Shown piece by piece: positions 5,561-13,516 of a stretch of 32,190 nucleotides of DNA (position 1 is its first letter; each line of letters opens with the position of its first letter). The notes under the pieces were generated by a model. It saw nothing but the letters and a program-made list of their open reading frames with translations, was not told where the DNA came from and searched no databases. The DNA is taken from NCBI GenBank assembly GCA_013697735.1, contig JACCWH010000105.1, positions 1 through 32,190 of the forward strand, given 5' to 3'. The position numbers and the translations under genes are program-made. Source of the stretch: Trueperaceae bacterium (GTDB taxonomy: Bacteria > Deinococcota > Deinococci > Deinococcales > Trueperaceae).

Positions 5561-7822
5561 CTACACGCGTTCGAGGTGGGCGAAGCGCACCAGCAACCTC
5601 TTCGCCCCGGCCGCTGCGAACACGACGGTCACCTCGGCCTTCGCCCCGGCGCCGCTCACGCCGACGACGGTCCCGGCACCGAACTTCGGGTGCGTCACCT
5701 TCTCGCCACCGCGATACGTTGCCCCCGCCTCGCCCTCGCGCGCGGGAGGCGACGTCGCGGGCGTCCAGGTGGAGCGCGACGGGCTGCGGCCACGCGCCGG
5801 CGAACCGAGCACCTGGCCGAGCACGTCGACCTCCTCCAGGGCGTCCTTCGGGAGGTCTTCGAGGAAGCGGCTCGCACGCGCGAACTCGGTCCGGCCGAAC
5901 GACATGCGCGAGCCGCAATGCACCATGAAGAGGCGCTCCTGCGCCCTCGTGATGCCGACGTAGAGGAGCCGGCGCTCCTCCTCGATCTCCTGGAGGCTTC
6001 CCGTCGCCGAGCGATGGGGGATGAGCTGCTCCTCGAGGCCGACGAGGAAGACGATCGGATACTCGAGGCCCTTGGCGTTGTGAAGCGTCATGAGCGTGAC
6101 CGCGTCGTCCTCGACGACCTCGTTCACGGCCGCAACGGCGCGATCGTCGACGCTGCTCATGAGCGCCGCCTCGTCGAGGAAGGTGGCGATTCCGCCACCG
6201 GACCCCTCCTCCCACTCCGCCACGGCGCTCACGAGTTCGTCGAGGTTCTCGAGGCGCCCGAGCGCCTCGTGAGAGCCTTCGTCCTTCAGCGCCTGGAGGT
6301 AGCCCGAGGAGTCGATGACGCTCTTCAGGAACTGCGTGGCCGCGAGGGTCTCGGCAGCCTCGGCGAGGTCGTCCATCAACTCGAGGAAGTCGCGAACGCG
6401 CTTCGCCGCCCCCGTCCCGGCGATGATCTCATCGGCCGAGCGCAGCGCTTGAGCGAAGGGCACCCCGTTGCGTTGCGACCAGGCAGTGAGCGCGTCCTCG
6501 CTCGTCTTGCCGATACCGCGCTTGGGCCGGTTGAGTATCCGGTGCCAGGAGACGTCGTCGGCGGCGTTGAGCGCCGCGCGCGCGTACGAGAGCACGTCCT
6601 TCACCTCGCGGCGGTCGTAGAAGCCCACGCCTCCGACGATGGTCGCCGAGATGCCGGCGCGGCGCAGCGCTTCTTCCATCACGCGCGACTGCGCGTTCGT
6701 CCGGTAGAGGATCGCGCAGTCGGCGTACGACTTCCCCTCGCCCTTGAAGCGCTCCACCGTCCGGGCCACGAAATCGGCCTCTGCGCGGTGGTCGTTGGCG
6801 AAGAACTTCTGCACTGGCACGCCCTCGCCCTTGGCCGGCCGGAGGTCCTTCTCGAGCCGCCCCTGGTTGTGCCGGATGAGCGCATTCGCGACCCCCAGCA
6901 CGCTCCCGACACTGCGATAGTTGACCTCGAGACGGTAGATGTGGGCGTCTTCGTAATCGCGCTGGAAGTCGAGGATGTTGCGGATGTCGGCGCCGCGGAA
7001 GCCGTAGATCGACTGGTCGGGATCGCCCACCGCCATCAGGTTCCGATACTTCTCCGCGAGCAGGCGCGTGAGCTCGTACTGCGCGGCGTTCGTGTCTTGG
7101 TACTCGTCGACGTGGATGAACACGGTCCGTTGCTGCACCCGGTCGAGCACGTCGGGCGCGAGGGTGAAGAGCTCCACCGTGCGGCCGAGGATGTCGTTGA
7201 AGTCGACGGCATTCGCTCGGCGCAGCCGCGACTCGTAGCGCTCGAACACCTCACTGACGAGCTCGATGGGCATGCCGCTCACGGCGTTGCCGAGCACGCG
7301 TTCCCCCTCGGCGGCGAAGCGCTGCGGCGTCATGAGGTTCGACTTCGCTCGGTCGATCACGCCGCGAAGCGCACGCGGATTCGCTTCCTCGAGGCCACGG
7401 ACACTTCCGAGGATCTCCTTCAGCAGGTCGAGCTGATCGCCGTCGTCGTAGATCCCGAAGCCGCTCGCGAGGCCGACGTGCTCCCCGAACGAACGCAGTA
7501 CCCGCAGGCAGGCGCCGTGGAACGTCGCCACCCAGAGGTCGCGTCCGGGGTGGCCGATGAGCGCCTCCACGCGCTCCTTGAGTTCGCCGGCTGCCTTGTT
7601 GGTGAAGGTGACCGCCAGCACCTGTTGTGGCACGACGTCGTGCTCGCGCAGGAGGTAGGCGATGCGGTGCACCACGGTCTTCGTCTTGCCGGAGCCTGCT
7701 CCGGCGACCACCAGTGCGGGGCCCTCGAGGTGCATCACGGCGTGGCGCTGGGCGTCGTTGAGCGACGCGAGCAGGGGGTCTGTGGTCGGTGCTGGCGTCG
7801 GGGTGGTCGTCTCGGTCGTCAC
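5561..7822 (-). CDS. pcrA: ATP-dependent DNA helicase UvrD/PcrA
   Basis: A 753-aa superfamily 1A 3'-5' DNA helicase acting in excision repair, replication-fork clearance and transcription-coupled repair. Visible motifs: Q motif LNDAQRHAV (21-29), Walker A AGAGSGKT (about 40-47), motif Ia FTNKAAGEL, Walker B HVDEYQDTN, VGDPDQSIYGFRGA (motif III), TLMTLHNAKGLEYP (motif V) and VGITRAQERL (motif VI). The C-terminus KVTHPKFGAGTVVGV to the end is the PcrA Tudor-like domain that contacts RNA polymerase. The length is that of PcrA and of Deinococcus UvrD. The GTG start lies 9 nt after a TATGCT box. The Thr/Pro-rich first 15 residues are weakly conserved, so a slightly later start is possible. Confidence 0.95.
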   Translation of the reverse strand: MTTETTTPTPAPTTDPLLASLNDAQRHAVMHLEGPALVVAGAGSGKTKTVVHRIAYLLREHDVVPQQVLAVTFTNKAAGELKERVEALIGHPGRDLWVATFHGACLRVLRSFGEHVGLASGFGIYDDGDQLDLLKEILGSVRGLEEANPRALRGVIDRAKSNLMTPQRFAAEGERVLGNAVSGMPIELVSEVFERYESRLRRANAVDFNDILGRTVELFTLAPDVLDRVQQRTVFIHVDEYQDTNAAQYELTRLLAEKYRNLMAVGDPDQSIYGFRGADIRNILDFQRDYEDAHIYRLEVNYRSVGSVLGVANALIRHNQGRLEKDLRPAKGEGVPVQKFFANDHRAEADFVARTVERFKGEGKSYADCAILYRTNAQSRVMEEALRRAGISATIVGGVGFYDRREVKDVLSYARAALNAADDVSWHRILNRPKRGIGKTSEDALTAWSQRNGVPFAQALRSADEIIAGTGAAKRVRDFLELMDDLAEAAETLAATQFLKSVIDSSGYLQALKDEGSHEALGRLENLDELVSAVAEWEEGSGGGIATFLDEAALMSSVDDRAVAAVNEVVEDDAVTLMTLHNAKGLEYPIVFLVGLEEQLIPHRSATGSLQEIEEERRLLYVGITRAQERLFMVHCGSRMSFGRTEFARASRFLEDLPKDALEEVDVLGQVLGSPARGRSPSRSTWTPATSPPAREGEAGATYRGGEKVTHPKFGAGTVVGVSGAGAKAEVTVVFAAAGAKRLLVRFAHLERV

Positions 7823-7831
7823 GGCCGAACC

Positions 7832-7837
7832 AGCATA
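7832..7837 (-). promoter_or_regulatory. -10 box of pcrA
   Basis: TATGCT on the minus strand ends 9 nt before the GTG start; the leader is a few bases at most. Confidence 0.45.
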
Positions 7838-7897
7838 CCCCCGGCTCCGGTCTCATCCGGTCGGTGCCGGGGTGGTCGCTGTCGAGTGCCTGCTCGG

Positions 7898-7903
7898 TAC
7901 CAT
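7898..7903 (+). promoter_or_regulatory. -10 box of the P450 gene
   Basis: TACCAT ends 5 nt before the ATG at 7909, again a near-leaderless arrangement. pcrA and the P450 gene diverge from this 86-nt gap. Confidence 0.4.
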
Positions 7904-7908
7904 GCAGC

Positions 7909-9114
7909 ATGGCGCTCCAAAGCACTGGCGACCTCTTCCGGCCGACCGATCCGGCCTTCCTTGCCGATCCCTACCCGACGTACGCCCGGTTGCGCCGCGA
8001 GGCGCCGATCGCGCGCTTCGAGGGCTGGAAGGCTTGGATCGTGACCCGCCATCGCGACGTCGACCGGCTGCTGCGCGACCGCCGCCTCGGGAGAGTGATG
8101 GACGAGGTGCCGGCGCCGTCGGCGTTTCCAGCCTTCGCCGCGATCCAGGCGGGCTCCCTGCTCGAGATCGAGGGGGCGGCGCACGATCGGGTGCGTCAGG
8201 TGGTGCACGAGGCGTTCACGCCGCGGCACGTGCGAGCGCTCGAGGCGCGCGTCGTGACGCTCGTCGACAGTCTCGTCGACGGTCTCGAGGCGAGACCCGA
8301 GCGCGCAGCCGATCTCCTCACCGACTTCGCCGAGCCGCTCCCCGTTACGGTGATCGCCGACCTCCTCGGGGTGCCGCAGGCCGATCGGGGTGGCCTCCTA
8401 CCGTGGTCGAAGGCGATCATCGGGATGTTCGAGCCCGAACGCACCCCCGACATGGAGCGGGCAGCGGAGCGTGCGTCGGCGGAGTTCGCGGCCGCCATCC
8501 GGCGCCGCATCGACGCCGTGCGGCTCGTGCCCGCCGACGACCTGATCACGCGCATGGTCCGCGCGCACGACGAGGACTCGGCCCGCCTGCGTGAGGGGGA
8601 GATCGTCGCGAACGCGATCTTGTTCCTGAACGCCGGGCACGAGGCGGTCGTGAACGTGATCGGCAACGGCATGCTGGCGCTGCTGCGGCACCCGGAGCAG
8701 CTCGACGCGGTTCGTGGCGACCCTGGCTTGGTGGCCGGCGCGGTGGAGGAGATGATGCGCTTCGACACTCCCCTGCAGTTCTTCGAACGCCTGGTGCTCG
8801 AAGACATGACGTACGAGGGGCACGAGTGGTCACGCGGTACGAAGCTCTGCCTCTTCTACGCGAGCGCGAACCACGATCCGGAGGTGTTCGACGAGCCGAC
8901 GCGGTTCGACGTGCGCCGTTCGAAGAATCCCCATCTCGCGTTCGGGCTCGGCGTGCACTACTGCATCGGTGCGCCGCTCGCGCGTATCGAAGTCGCGGCG
9001 GCGGTGCGGGCGCTCCTCGAGCGACTCCCCGATCTCCGTCTCCTCACCAGCGAGCCAGCGTACGAGCCGCGCAACGTTTTCCGCTATCTGCGCGAGTTGC
9101 GCGTCGCCTATTGA
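7909..9114 (+). CDS. Cytochrome P450 (bacterial class I type)
   Basis: A 401-aa soluble P450. The haem-binding loop is FGLGVHYCIGAPLAR with the thiolate ligand Cys352. The ExxR pair is Glu281/Arg284. The I-helix reads NAGHEAVVNVIGNG; the position of the conserved Thr (P450cam Thr252), which normally helps deliver protons to bound oxygen, is Ala246, while the preceding acid (Glu245) is kept. The N-terminus (DLFRPTDPAFLADPYPTYAR) is typical. The ATG at 7909 is chosen because P450 homology begins there. No ferredoxin or reductase gene is adjacent, so electron donors and substrate are unknown. The missing alcohol suggests atypical oxygen chemistry or substrate-assisted catalysis, which is inference. 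Confidence 0.93.
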   Translation: MALQSTGDLFRPTDPAFLADPYPTYARLRREAPIARFEGWKAWIVTRHRDVDRLLRDRRLGRVMDEVPAPSAFPAFAAIQAGSLLEIEGAAHDRVRQVVHEAFTPRHVRALEARVVTLVDSLVDGLEARPERAADLLTDFAEPLPVTVIADLLGVPQADRGGLLPWSKAIIGMFEPERTPDMERAAERASAEFAAAIRRRIDAVRLVPADDLITRMVRAHDEDSARLREGEIVANAILFLNAGHEAVVNVIGNGMLALLRHPEQLDAVRGDPGLVAGAVEEMMRFDTPLQFFERLVLEDMTYEGHEWSRGTKLCLFYASANHDPEVFDEPTRFDVRRSKNPHLAFGLGVHYCIGAPLARIEVAAAVRALLERLPDLRLLTSEPAYEPRNVFRYLRELRVAY

Positions 9115-9200
9115 GGCCCGCGGTCGCGCCCGGTGTGGCCCCATGAAGGCGTTCGGTTCGATCGCGCGTCACGCTCCATGCATCTCCGCCGTCAGCGGGC

Positions 9201-9206
9201 TAGACT
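9201..9206 (+). promoter_or_regulatory. -10 box, leaderless-type
   Basis: TAGACT ends 6 nt before ATG 9213. The gap 9115-9212 shows no SD. Confidence 0.5.
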
Positions 9207-9212
9207 GTCGCC

Positions 9213-9614
9213 ATGAGCGTCAGCGAGCGTGACCTCGCCTTCTATCGTGCCTGGGCCACGCTCCTCGAGTGGCTCCGCGCCGAGGCCGACGAGCGAGCCG
9301 AGGTGGACCTGGTCAAGCAGGCCGACTTCCCGGACTACATCTATCGAATGGAGCGTCCCTACGACCTCCCGACCATCGTCATGAACGTCAGCCTCTCGCG
9401 AGCCGACGCCCAGCCAGTGCTCATGGTCAGCGCCAGCCCGCGGCACTCGGTCTTCAAGGAGGTGGTCCTCCACCCCTTCGACTCGCACGTCTACCGTCGC
9501 CTCACCCTCGCCACCGACGGTGAGGCGCTCGTGGAGGGGAAGCGCGTCTTCAGCCGCGAGCTGCTCTCCCACCTCGTCGATACGCTCGTCGGGCACGCGC
9601 CGGCGCCCGCCTGA
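9213..9614 (+). CDS. Unknown 133-aa protein
   Basis: I do not recognise this family. The protein is soluble, acidic and mixed alpha/beta: an N-terminal helical part (1-35, RDLAFYRAWATLLEWLRAEA), a central stretch with strand-like segments (PTIVMNVSLSRADAQPVLMV, about 53-72), and a C-terminal helix (FSRELLSHLVDTL). There is no signal peptide, membrane segment or metal-binding cluster. Codon use matches the neighbours and the promoter is leaderless-type, so it is likely a real gene. Its stop overlaps a CTG from which the next small ORF could start. Confidence 0.75.
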   Translation: MSVSERDLAFYRAWATLLEWLRAEADERAEVDLVKQADFPDYIYRMERPYDLPTIVMNVSLSRADAQPVLMVSASPRHSVFKEVVLHPFDSHVYRRLTLATDGEALVEGKRVFSRELLSHLVDTLVGHAPAPA

Positions 9615-9820
9615 CGGACGACGCCGAGCGTCGACGCGCCGCGCACGGCGGGATCTGCGCCGCCTGCCGCCATGCATCGCTCGTGCGAACGCCGTCGGCG
9701 TCGCTCTTCCTGCGCTGTCGAAATCCGCGCCTGCCGAAGTACCCACCGATGCCGGTGCTGCGCTGCGGCGGGTTCGACCCGCCGTCGAACGCCGGCGATC
9801 GAGGGGAACCGAAGGGCTGA
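9611..9820 (+). CDS. Small four-cysteine (zinc-ribbon-like) protein
   Basis: A short reading frame ends at TGA 9818-9820. From 9653 it encodes a compact 55-residue unit with CAACRHAS, then LFLRCRN, PRLPKYPPMPVLRCGGF: four cysteines spaced C-x2-C-x16-C-x15-C, plus the basic/aromatic PKYPPMPV segment. I recall small bacterial proteins of this layout (CxxCRHA...PRFPKYPPLPV...CxGF) but cannot assign a function; zinc binding is inferred. The start is uncertain. No ATG, GTG or TTG lies before the first Cys in frame; CTG 9611 overlaps the previous stop (CTGA), and an ATC at 9653 sits right before the first Cys. It ends 2 nt before the convergent mnmC2 stop. Confidence 0.6.
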   Translation: MTDDAERRRAAHGGICAACRHASLVRTPSASLFLRCRNPRLPKYPPMPVLRCGGFDPPSNAGDRGEPKG

Positions 9821-9822
9821 CG

Positions 9823-10896
9823 TCACGCTGGGCGGGGGAGCCCGGTCCACGCCTGTACCAGATCTTCGGCGATGGGCGCGGCGCGGAGGAAGCCGCGTCC
9901 TGCGAACGCCCCGACGAACCAGACGTTCGCTGCCACCTGTCGCACGATCGGTTCCGGGTCGCTGCCGCGCGCTCGCACCCCCGTCCAGACAGCTCGGATC
10001 TCGTCGCCGAGTGTCGGCAGCGCCCAGCGCGCGGACGTCAGCAGCGACTCGGCATCCTCGGTTCGGATCGGCGCCTCCGCCGGCTCCCGGTGGTTGCCGC
10101 CGACGGCGAGGTGGGGGCCACCGCCGCTCCCGGTGGCGGTGGGCCCGTGGTCGACCGGTGCCGCGTAGACGCCGCCCGCAAGCGCGTGGGGTACGCCCCC
10201 GAAGGGCGTGAGCACGACTTCGCCCGCGATCCTGCGCACGGGTACGAACGGGAGGGACCCGGGCGGCGATGCGCCGATGCAGAGCGCGACCACGTCCGCC
10301 GAGCGTGTGGCCCCAAGGGTGGTGTGGACGATGAGGCAGCCCGGCACCCCCTCGATGCGCTCCGCCCGCTCCCCCTCGTGCACGCGCGCACCGTCCGCGA
10401 CGGCGGCCGCCACGATCGCAGCCAGCCACGCCCGCGGGTCGAGCCACCCGCCGGAGTCGACGACGAACCCTCCGTGCCGGAGGCGGAATGGCCCCAGGCT
10501 CCCGGGCCCGACGTGGCGTACGCCGTCGAGCCCCTCCCACGCCCGGCGCTGCCGCTCGTCGCTGGCGACGCGTACCACGCCATCTCGTCGGGCGCCGTGC
10601 GCATAGCCGCGAGCGTGGAGCGCGTCCGCCCAGCGCCAGAGCGTCGCGGCGCCCCGGAGGTCGGCGTCGCTGGCGCGGGCGGTTCTGCCCCGGTGCGGGT
10701 TGACGAGTGCGACGGGCACGGACGACGCCCCCTGCGCTGCCACGCGTCCCGAATCGATGAGCGTGACCGCGGCGCCGGCTGTGGCGGCAGCCCACGCGAG
10801 CGAGGCGCCTGCGACACCGGCACCGACGATGACGACGCGCCGGCCGGCGAGTCCGTCCGCGGCGACGTCGGGACCCGGAGGGACGCCGGGCCTCAC
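9823..10896 (-). CDS. mnmC2: FAD-dependent oxidoreductase, MnmC C-terminal-type (cmnm5U to nm5U)
   Basis: A 357-aa DAO-family flavoprotein. After a short Pro-rich start, RRVVIVGAGVAGASLAW (19-35) is the FAD dinucleotide fold with GxGxxG at 25-30. GASSVPVALVNPHRGRTARA matches the MnmC FAD domain region (GASGN...G...P in E. coli). The C-terminus WFVGAFAGRGFLRAAPIAED is the second FAD contact. In MnmC this half oxidatively removes the carboxymethyl group from cmnm5U34 of tRNA. The gene directly follows the methyltransferase half with a GTGA overlap, which supports the assignment; a general amino-acid oxidase is the alternative. GTG 10896 is chosen for the overlap; an earlier GTG at 10905 is possible. 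Confidence 0.78.
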   Translation of the reverse strand: MRPGVPPGPDVAADGLAGRRVVIVGAGVAGASLAWAAATAGAAVTLIDSGRVAAQGASSVPVALVNPHRGRTARASDADLRGAATLWRWADALHARGYAHGARRDGVVRVASDERQRRAWEGLDGVRHVGPGSLGPFRLRHGGFVVDSGGWLDPRAWLAAIVAAAVADGARVHEGERAERIEGVPGCLIVHTTLGATRSADVVALCIGASPPGSLPFVPVRRIAGEVVLTPFGGVPHALAGGVYAAPVDHGPTATGSGGGPHLAVGGNHREPAEAPIRTEDAESLLTSARWALPTLGDEIRAVWTGVRARGSDPEPIVRQVAANVWFVGAFAGRGFLRAAPIAEDLVQAWTGLPRPA

Positions 10897-11582
10897 GGCG
10901 CACACGGTGCGCGCGTCGCACGCAGCATCTCGCGCTTGCCCCCGGGCGGCCCCGGGAGGCGCTCGACGGCGAGGCCGCAGGCGGCGAGCGCGCGCCGCAC
11001 GTGGCCGCTGACGCTGTAGGTCGCGAGGGTGCCGCCCGGTGCCAGAGCGACGGCGTAGCGGCGGACGGCCTCGTCGGTCCAGAGCTCGGGGTTCACGCGC
11101 GGCGAGAAGCCGTCGAGGTAGAGCGCGTCGGCCGCGCCGGGGAGCGGCGCACTCGCGGCGTCGGCGACGAGCACGTCCACCTGCACGGCGCCGTGGCGGA
11201 GGCTCGCGTCGGGCCCGGCGTCGGACCACATCCGGCGCCAGGCGAGGAACGCAGCGACGAACGCGGCGTCTCCCACATGCTCGAGTTCGACGGCCTCGAA
11301 CGCCTCGGCGCACAACGGCTCGTGTTCGATCGCAACGTAGCGGAGCGGCACCTCGTGGCGCAGCGCGGTCGATGCGCTCAGCACCAGGTTGACCGCGGTG
11401 CCGAGACCGATCTCGAGCACGGTGGTGGTCTGGCGTGCGGCGAGCCTCGCGGCCACGCCGGAGCCTTCGACGAACACGTGGCGGGCCTCGCGGACGGCCC
11501 CTCGACGCGACCGGAACGTCTCGCCGTAGCGCTCGCTCTCGAGCGTCCAACTGCCGTCGTCGGTACGAACGCGCTCCCTCAC
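10893..11582 (-). CDS. mnmD: tRNA (mnm5s2U34)-methyltransferase, MnmC N-terminal-type
   Basis: A 229-aa SAM-dependent methyltransferase that methylates nm5U34 to mnm5U34 at the tRNA wobble base. Family marks: ARHVFVEGSG (33-42), SAM motif I VLEIGLGTAVN (55-65), the hallmark DALYLDGFSPRVNPELW (compare DAWFLDGFAPAKNPDMW in E. coli MnmC), and the closing GGKREML. The stop overlaps the start of the FAD oxidoreductase gene, so the two MnmC domains are made as separate, coupled proteins. GTG 11582 is chosen because the only longer in-frame start (12071) would cover the divergent gene, and a TGC-TAGCGT box ends 5 nt upstream. Confidence 0.88.
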   Translation of the reverse strand: MRERVRTDDGSWTLESERYGETFRSRRGAVREARHVFVEGSGVAARLAARQTTTVLEIGLGTAVNLVLSASTALRHEVPLRYVAIEHEPLCAEAFEAVELEHVGDAAFVAAFLAWRRMWSDAGPDASLRHGAVQVDVLVADAASAPLPGAADALYLDGFSPRVNPELWTDEAVRRYAVALAPGGTLATYSVSGHVRRALAACGLAVERLPGPPGGKREMLRATRAPCAP

Positions 11583-11587
11583 GCCGC

Positions 11588-11593
11588 ACGCTA
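11588..11593 (-). promoter_or_regulatory. Extended -10 box of mnmD
   Basis: TGC-TAGCGT on the minus strand ends 5 nt before the GTG start. Confidence 0.45.
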
Positions 11594-11734
11594 GCAGACA
11601 CCCCTCGCGGCGGCGGGTCCGTCGGATCGTCGAGCCGTCACCCTCGACCGTGATACCGATCTGTGGCGCAGCGCACTTCGCGCATGGTTCGGGCGTGCTG
11701 GACGACTGCGCTCTCACCCTGGGGACGTAAGCTT

Positions 11735-11740
11735 TAGGCT
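11735..11740 (+). promoter_or_regulatory. -10 box of the membrane-anchored protein gene
   Basis: TAGGCT lies 20 nt before ATG 11761, giving a leader of about 14 nt, or about 40 nt if translation starts at 11788. Confidence 0.35.
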
Positions 11741-11760
11741 GTGGGGTACAGAGCGCCAGG

Positions 11761-13176
11761 ATGGTCGGCGTGGTTCGAGGGGAAGCGATGGAGGAGATGG
11801 CTCGCAGGGTGCTCGAGATGATCGATCGTGCCGTCGACACGATCGGTGGCTGGGTCCGTGGCGGGGCGGAGGACGTCCGCTTCCTCGAGCCGGCCACCTG
11901 GAGCCCGGGCTTCTGGGCATTGGTGGGGGCCTTGGCCGTGTTGGTCGCTCTGGCCGCCTTCCGGCGCCGCAGCCGGGAGCCGATGACGGTGCGCCCCCCC
12001 GAGATCCTGGTGACGCGGGGCGAACTCGTTCCGGATGCGGGTGCGGGGCGTGGTGGTGGCGGCACCCTCACGATGACCGTGAGTAACCTCAGCCGCTATC
12101 CCGTCCAGGTCCTGGAGGTGGCGGTCAGGACCGGTGGGGCACGCGAGTTCGGCGTGACGGAGGTGAGCGCCCTGGTGCCGGCCATGGGGGAGGTCGACGT
12201 CGAGACGCGACTGCCCGTCGGCCGGCTCGACGACGGCGTCCTCGACGTCTTCGCCTACGCCGCGGCGACGCGCGTCAAGACGTATCGGCACCGCGCCGAG
12301 CTGGTGTGGGAGCCGTGGGCGAAGCGATTCAAGGTGGCGCCCCTGGAGCAGCGGATCGTGCCGGCGCGTACGCTCCCGAGTACGCGCTCGGACGCCGTGA
12401 GGCTTGCCGAGGACCTCGTGCCTCCCGAAGGTGTGTGGGCGGCGTCACCGTACGTGCCGCGAGCCGAGCGGCCGGCCGGCGGCCGCAGCGGCGTACCGGA
12501 GCGGGAGCCGCGGGCGCAGGCCGTGGGCGCCGCGCGCCGGCCGCATGACGACCTGCGCGACGATCGCCGCGAGGCCGAGTTCGGTGACGATTCCGACGCC
12601 CGCGACGCCGGTGGATCGGCGGCGACCGGTCCCGCCACGCTCTTCGCGCTCCTGGAGTCGCGTTCCGACGACGCCCGCCACGGCCGACGCACGCACGCCG
12701 GAGGTGCGTCGGGCCCCAAGGAGCAGCCGGTGCGGGCGACGTCGGGCTCGTCGCCGGCCCCGACACCGGCCTCGACACCGTCCGAGTCCGTCGCGCTGCA
12801 CGACCTCCTCGTCACCGATGTGGAGATCGCGCCCCCCCGGGCGCCGCGCCCGCACGTTGCCCGCGGTGCGGGTGCCACGGACCGACGGCCGGCGGCCGGC
12901 TCGCCCAACGGACCTGCCGAGCGGCCGGAGGGGGCCGGGCGCGCCACGCCCGCCGCGCCCGTGAACGCCGCGCCCGTGGACGCCGCGCCCGTGAACGCCG
13001 CGCCCAAGGACCGACCGCCCGAGGGCGAACGTCGTCGCGTGGTGCAGGTCGAGACCGTCGACCGCGGCGACTCGGTCGGGTCCTCGGCCGGGCGTCCGAG
13101 AGATCCCGCCGACGAAGGGCTCGCACCGCGCCGAGAGCGCTCCCTCACGCCGCTCGAGTTCCCGGACGAGTTCTAG
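11761..13176 (+). CDS. Membrane-anchored protein with disordered Ala/Pro/Arg-rich tail, function unknown
   Basis: A 471-aa protein I cannot assign. After about 48 residues there is one membrane helix (FWALVGALAVLVALAAF, about 51-67) with a basic stop-transfer RRRSRE, followed by a beta-rich folded part (about 78-215: ILVTRGEL, GTLTMTVSNLSRYPVQVLEV, VFAYAAATRVKTYRHRAELV). From about 225 to the end it is low-complexity, rich in Ala, Pro, Arg and Asp, and includes four tandem 5-residue units. The short NSLSRYP-type beta part resembles transport-associated or Ig-like domains only in a general way. ATG 11788 with GAGGGG upstream is an equally good start (nine residues shorter). It is divergent from mnmD. 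Confidence 0.75.
   Translation: MVGVVRGEAMEEMARRVLEMIDRAVDTIGGWVRGGAEDVRFLEPATWSPGFWALVGALAVLVALAAFRRRSREPMTVRPPEILVTRGELVPDAGAGRGGGGTLTMTVSNLSRYPVQVLEVAVRTGGAREFGVTEVSALVPAMGEVDVETRLPVGRLDDGVLDVFAYAAATRVKTYRHRAELVWEPWAKRFKVAPLEQRIVPARTLPSTRSDAVRLAEDLVPPEGVWAASPYVPRAERPAGGRSGVPEREPRAQAVGAARRPHDDLRDDRREAEFGDDSDARDAGGSAATGPATLFALLESRSDDARHGRRTHAGGASGPKEQPVRATSGSSPAPTPASTPSESVALHDLLVTDVEIAPPRAPRPHVARGAGATDRRPAAGSPNGPAERPEGAGRATPAAPVNAAPVDAAPVNAAPKDRPPEGERRRVVQVETVDRGDSVGSSAGRPRDPADEGLAPRRERSLTPLEFPDEF
12952..13011 (+). repeat. Four 15-bp tandem repeats inside the coding region
   Basis: Four head-to-tail copies of GCCGCGCCCGTGAAC with small changes: copy 2 has GTGGAC and copy 4 has AAGGAC. They encode AAPVN/AAPVD/AAPVN/AAPKD. 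Length variation between strains would stay in frame. Confidence 0.85.
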
Positions 13177-13207
13177 CTCCTCGGTCACGTGGCGCCCGCA
13201 GACGCCC

Positions 13208-13516
13208 TCACGCGGGGCTCTCGAGCGGCGCGCGGCAGACGACGCAATGCCCCTGATCCGGCACCAAGGCGCCACAGGCAGGGCACGTCCGGGCACCCCG
13301 CAGCACGACGTGCGCGCCGAGCGCCCGCAGGTCGCCCGCGATGAGGATGGCGTCCTCTTCACTCACGTCTTTGAGCGTCACCTCGACGTCGCCCGCCACC
13401 GCGCTCACGATGAACGTCCCACGTCGATACGGCTGCGCCGCCACACCGTCGTTCGCCGCCGCCACCGCGGCGGTCACCTCGGCGAAGAAGCGTCGCAGTG
13501 CATCGCCCGACGTCAT
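13208..13516 (-). CDS. Small protein with C-terminal zinc ribbon
   Basis: A 102-aa protein of unknown role. Residues 1-73 are a small alpha/beta domain (LRRFFAEVTAAVAAANDGVA, then RGTFIVSAVAGDVEVTLKDV). The C-terminus has CPAC (78-81) and CVVC (91-94), a four-Cys zinc ribbon (CPACGALVPDQGHCVVC). Its ATG overlaps the stop of the inositol-phosphatase gene as ATGA, so it is translated as the third gene of a coupled trio with NDH-2. The coupling suggests a linked role, but none can be named. Confidence 0.78.
   Translation of the reverse strand: MTSGDALRRFFAEVTAAVAAANDGVAAQPYRRGTFIVSAVAGDVEVTLKDVSEEDAILIAGDLRALGAHVVLRGARTCPACGALVPDQGHCVVCRAPLESPA

Noticed and set aside
5333-8044. A 903-codon open frame on the + strand opposite pcrA
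   Set aside because: It mirrors the pcrA frame; long antisense frames are expected in GC-rich coding DNA, and its translation is low-complexity Arg/Glu/Val-rich with no domain.
9767-9783. GGCGGG-TTCGA-CCCGCC, which looks like a tRNA T-arm
   Set aside because: No acceptor, D or anticodon stems at proper distances; it lies inside the small four-cysteine frame.
9823-11582. MnmC halves as one gene broken by a frameshift
   Set aside because: Both parts have proper ends, and the GTGA overlap is the normal coupling form; a sequencing frameshift remains a minor possibility.
12952-13011. Tandem repeats considered as a CRISPR-like array
   Set aside because: Units are 15 bp, contiguous and in frame, with no spacers and no cas genes.
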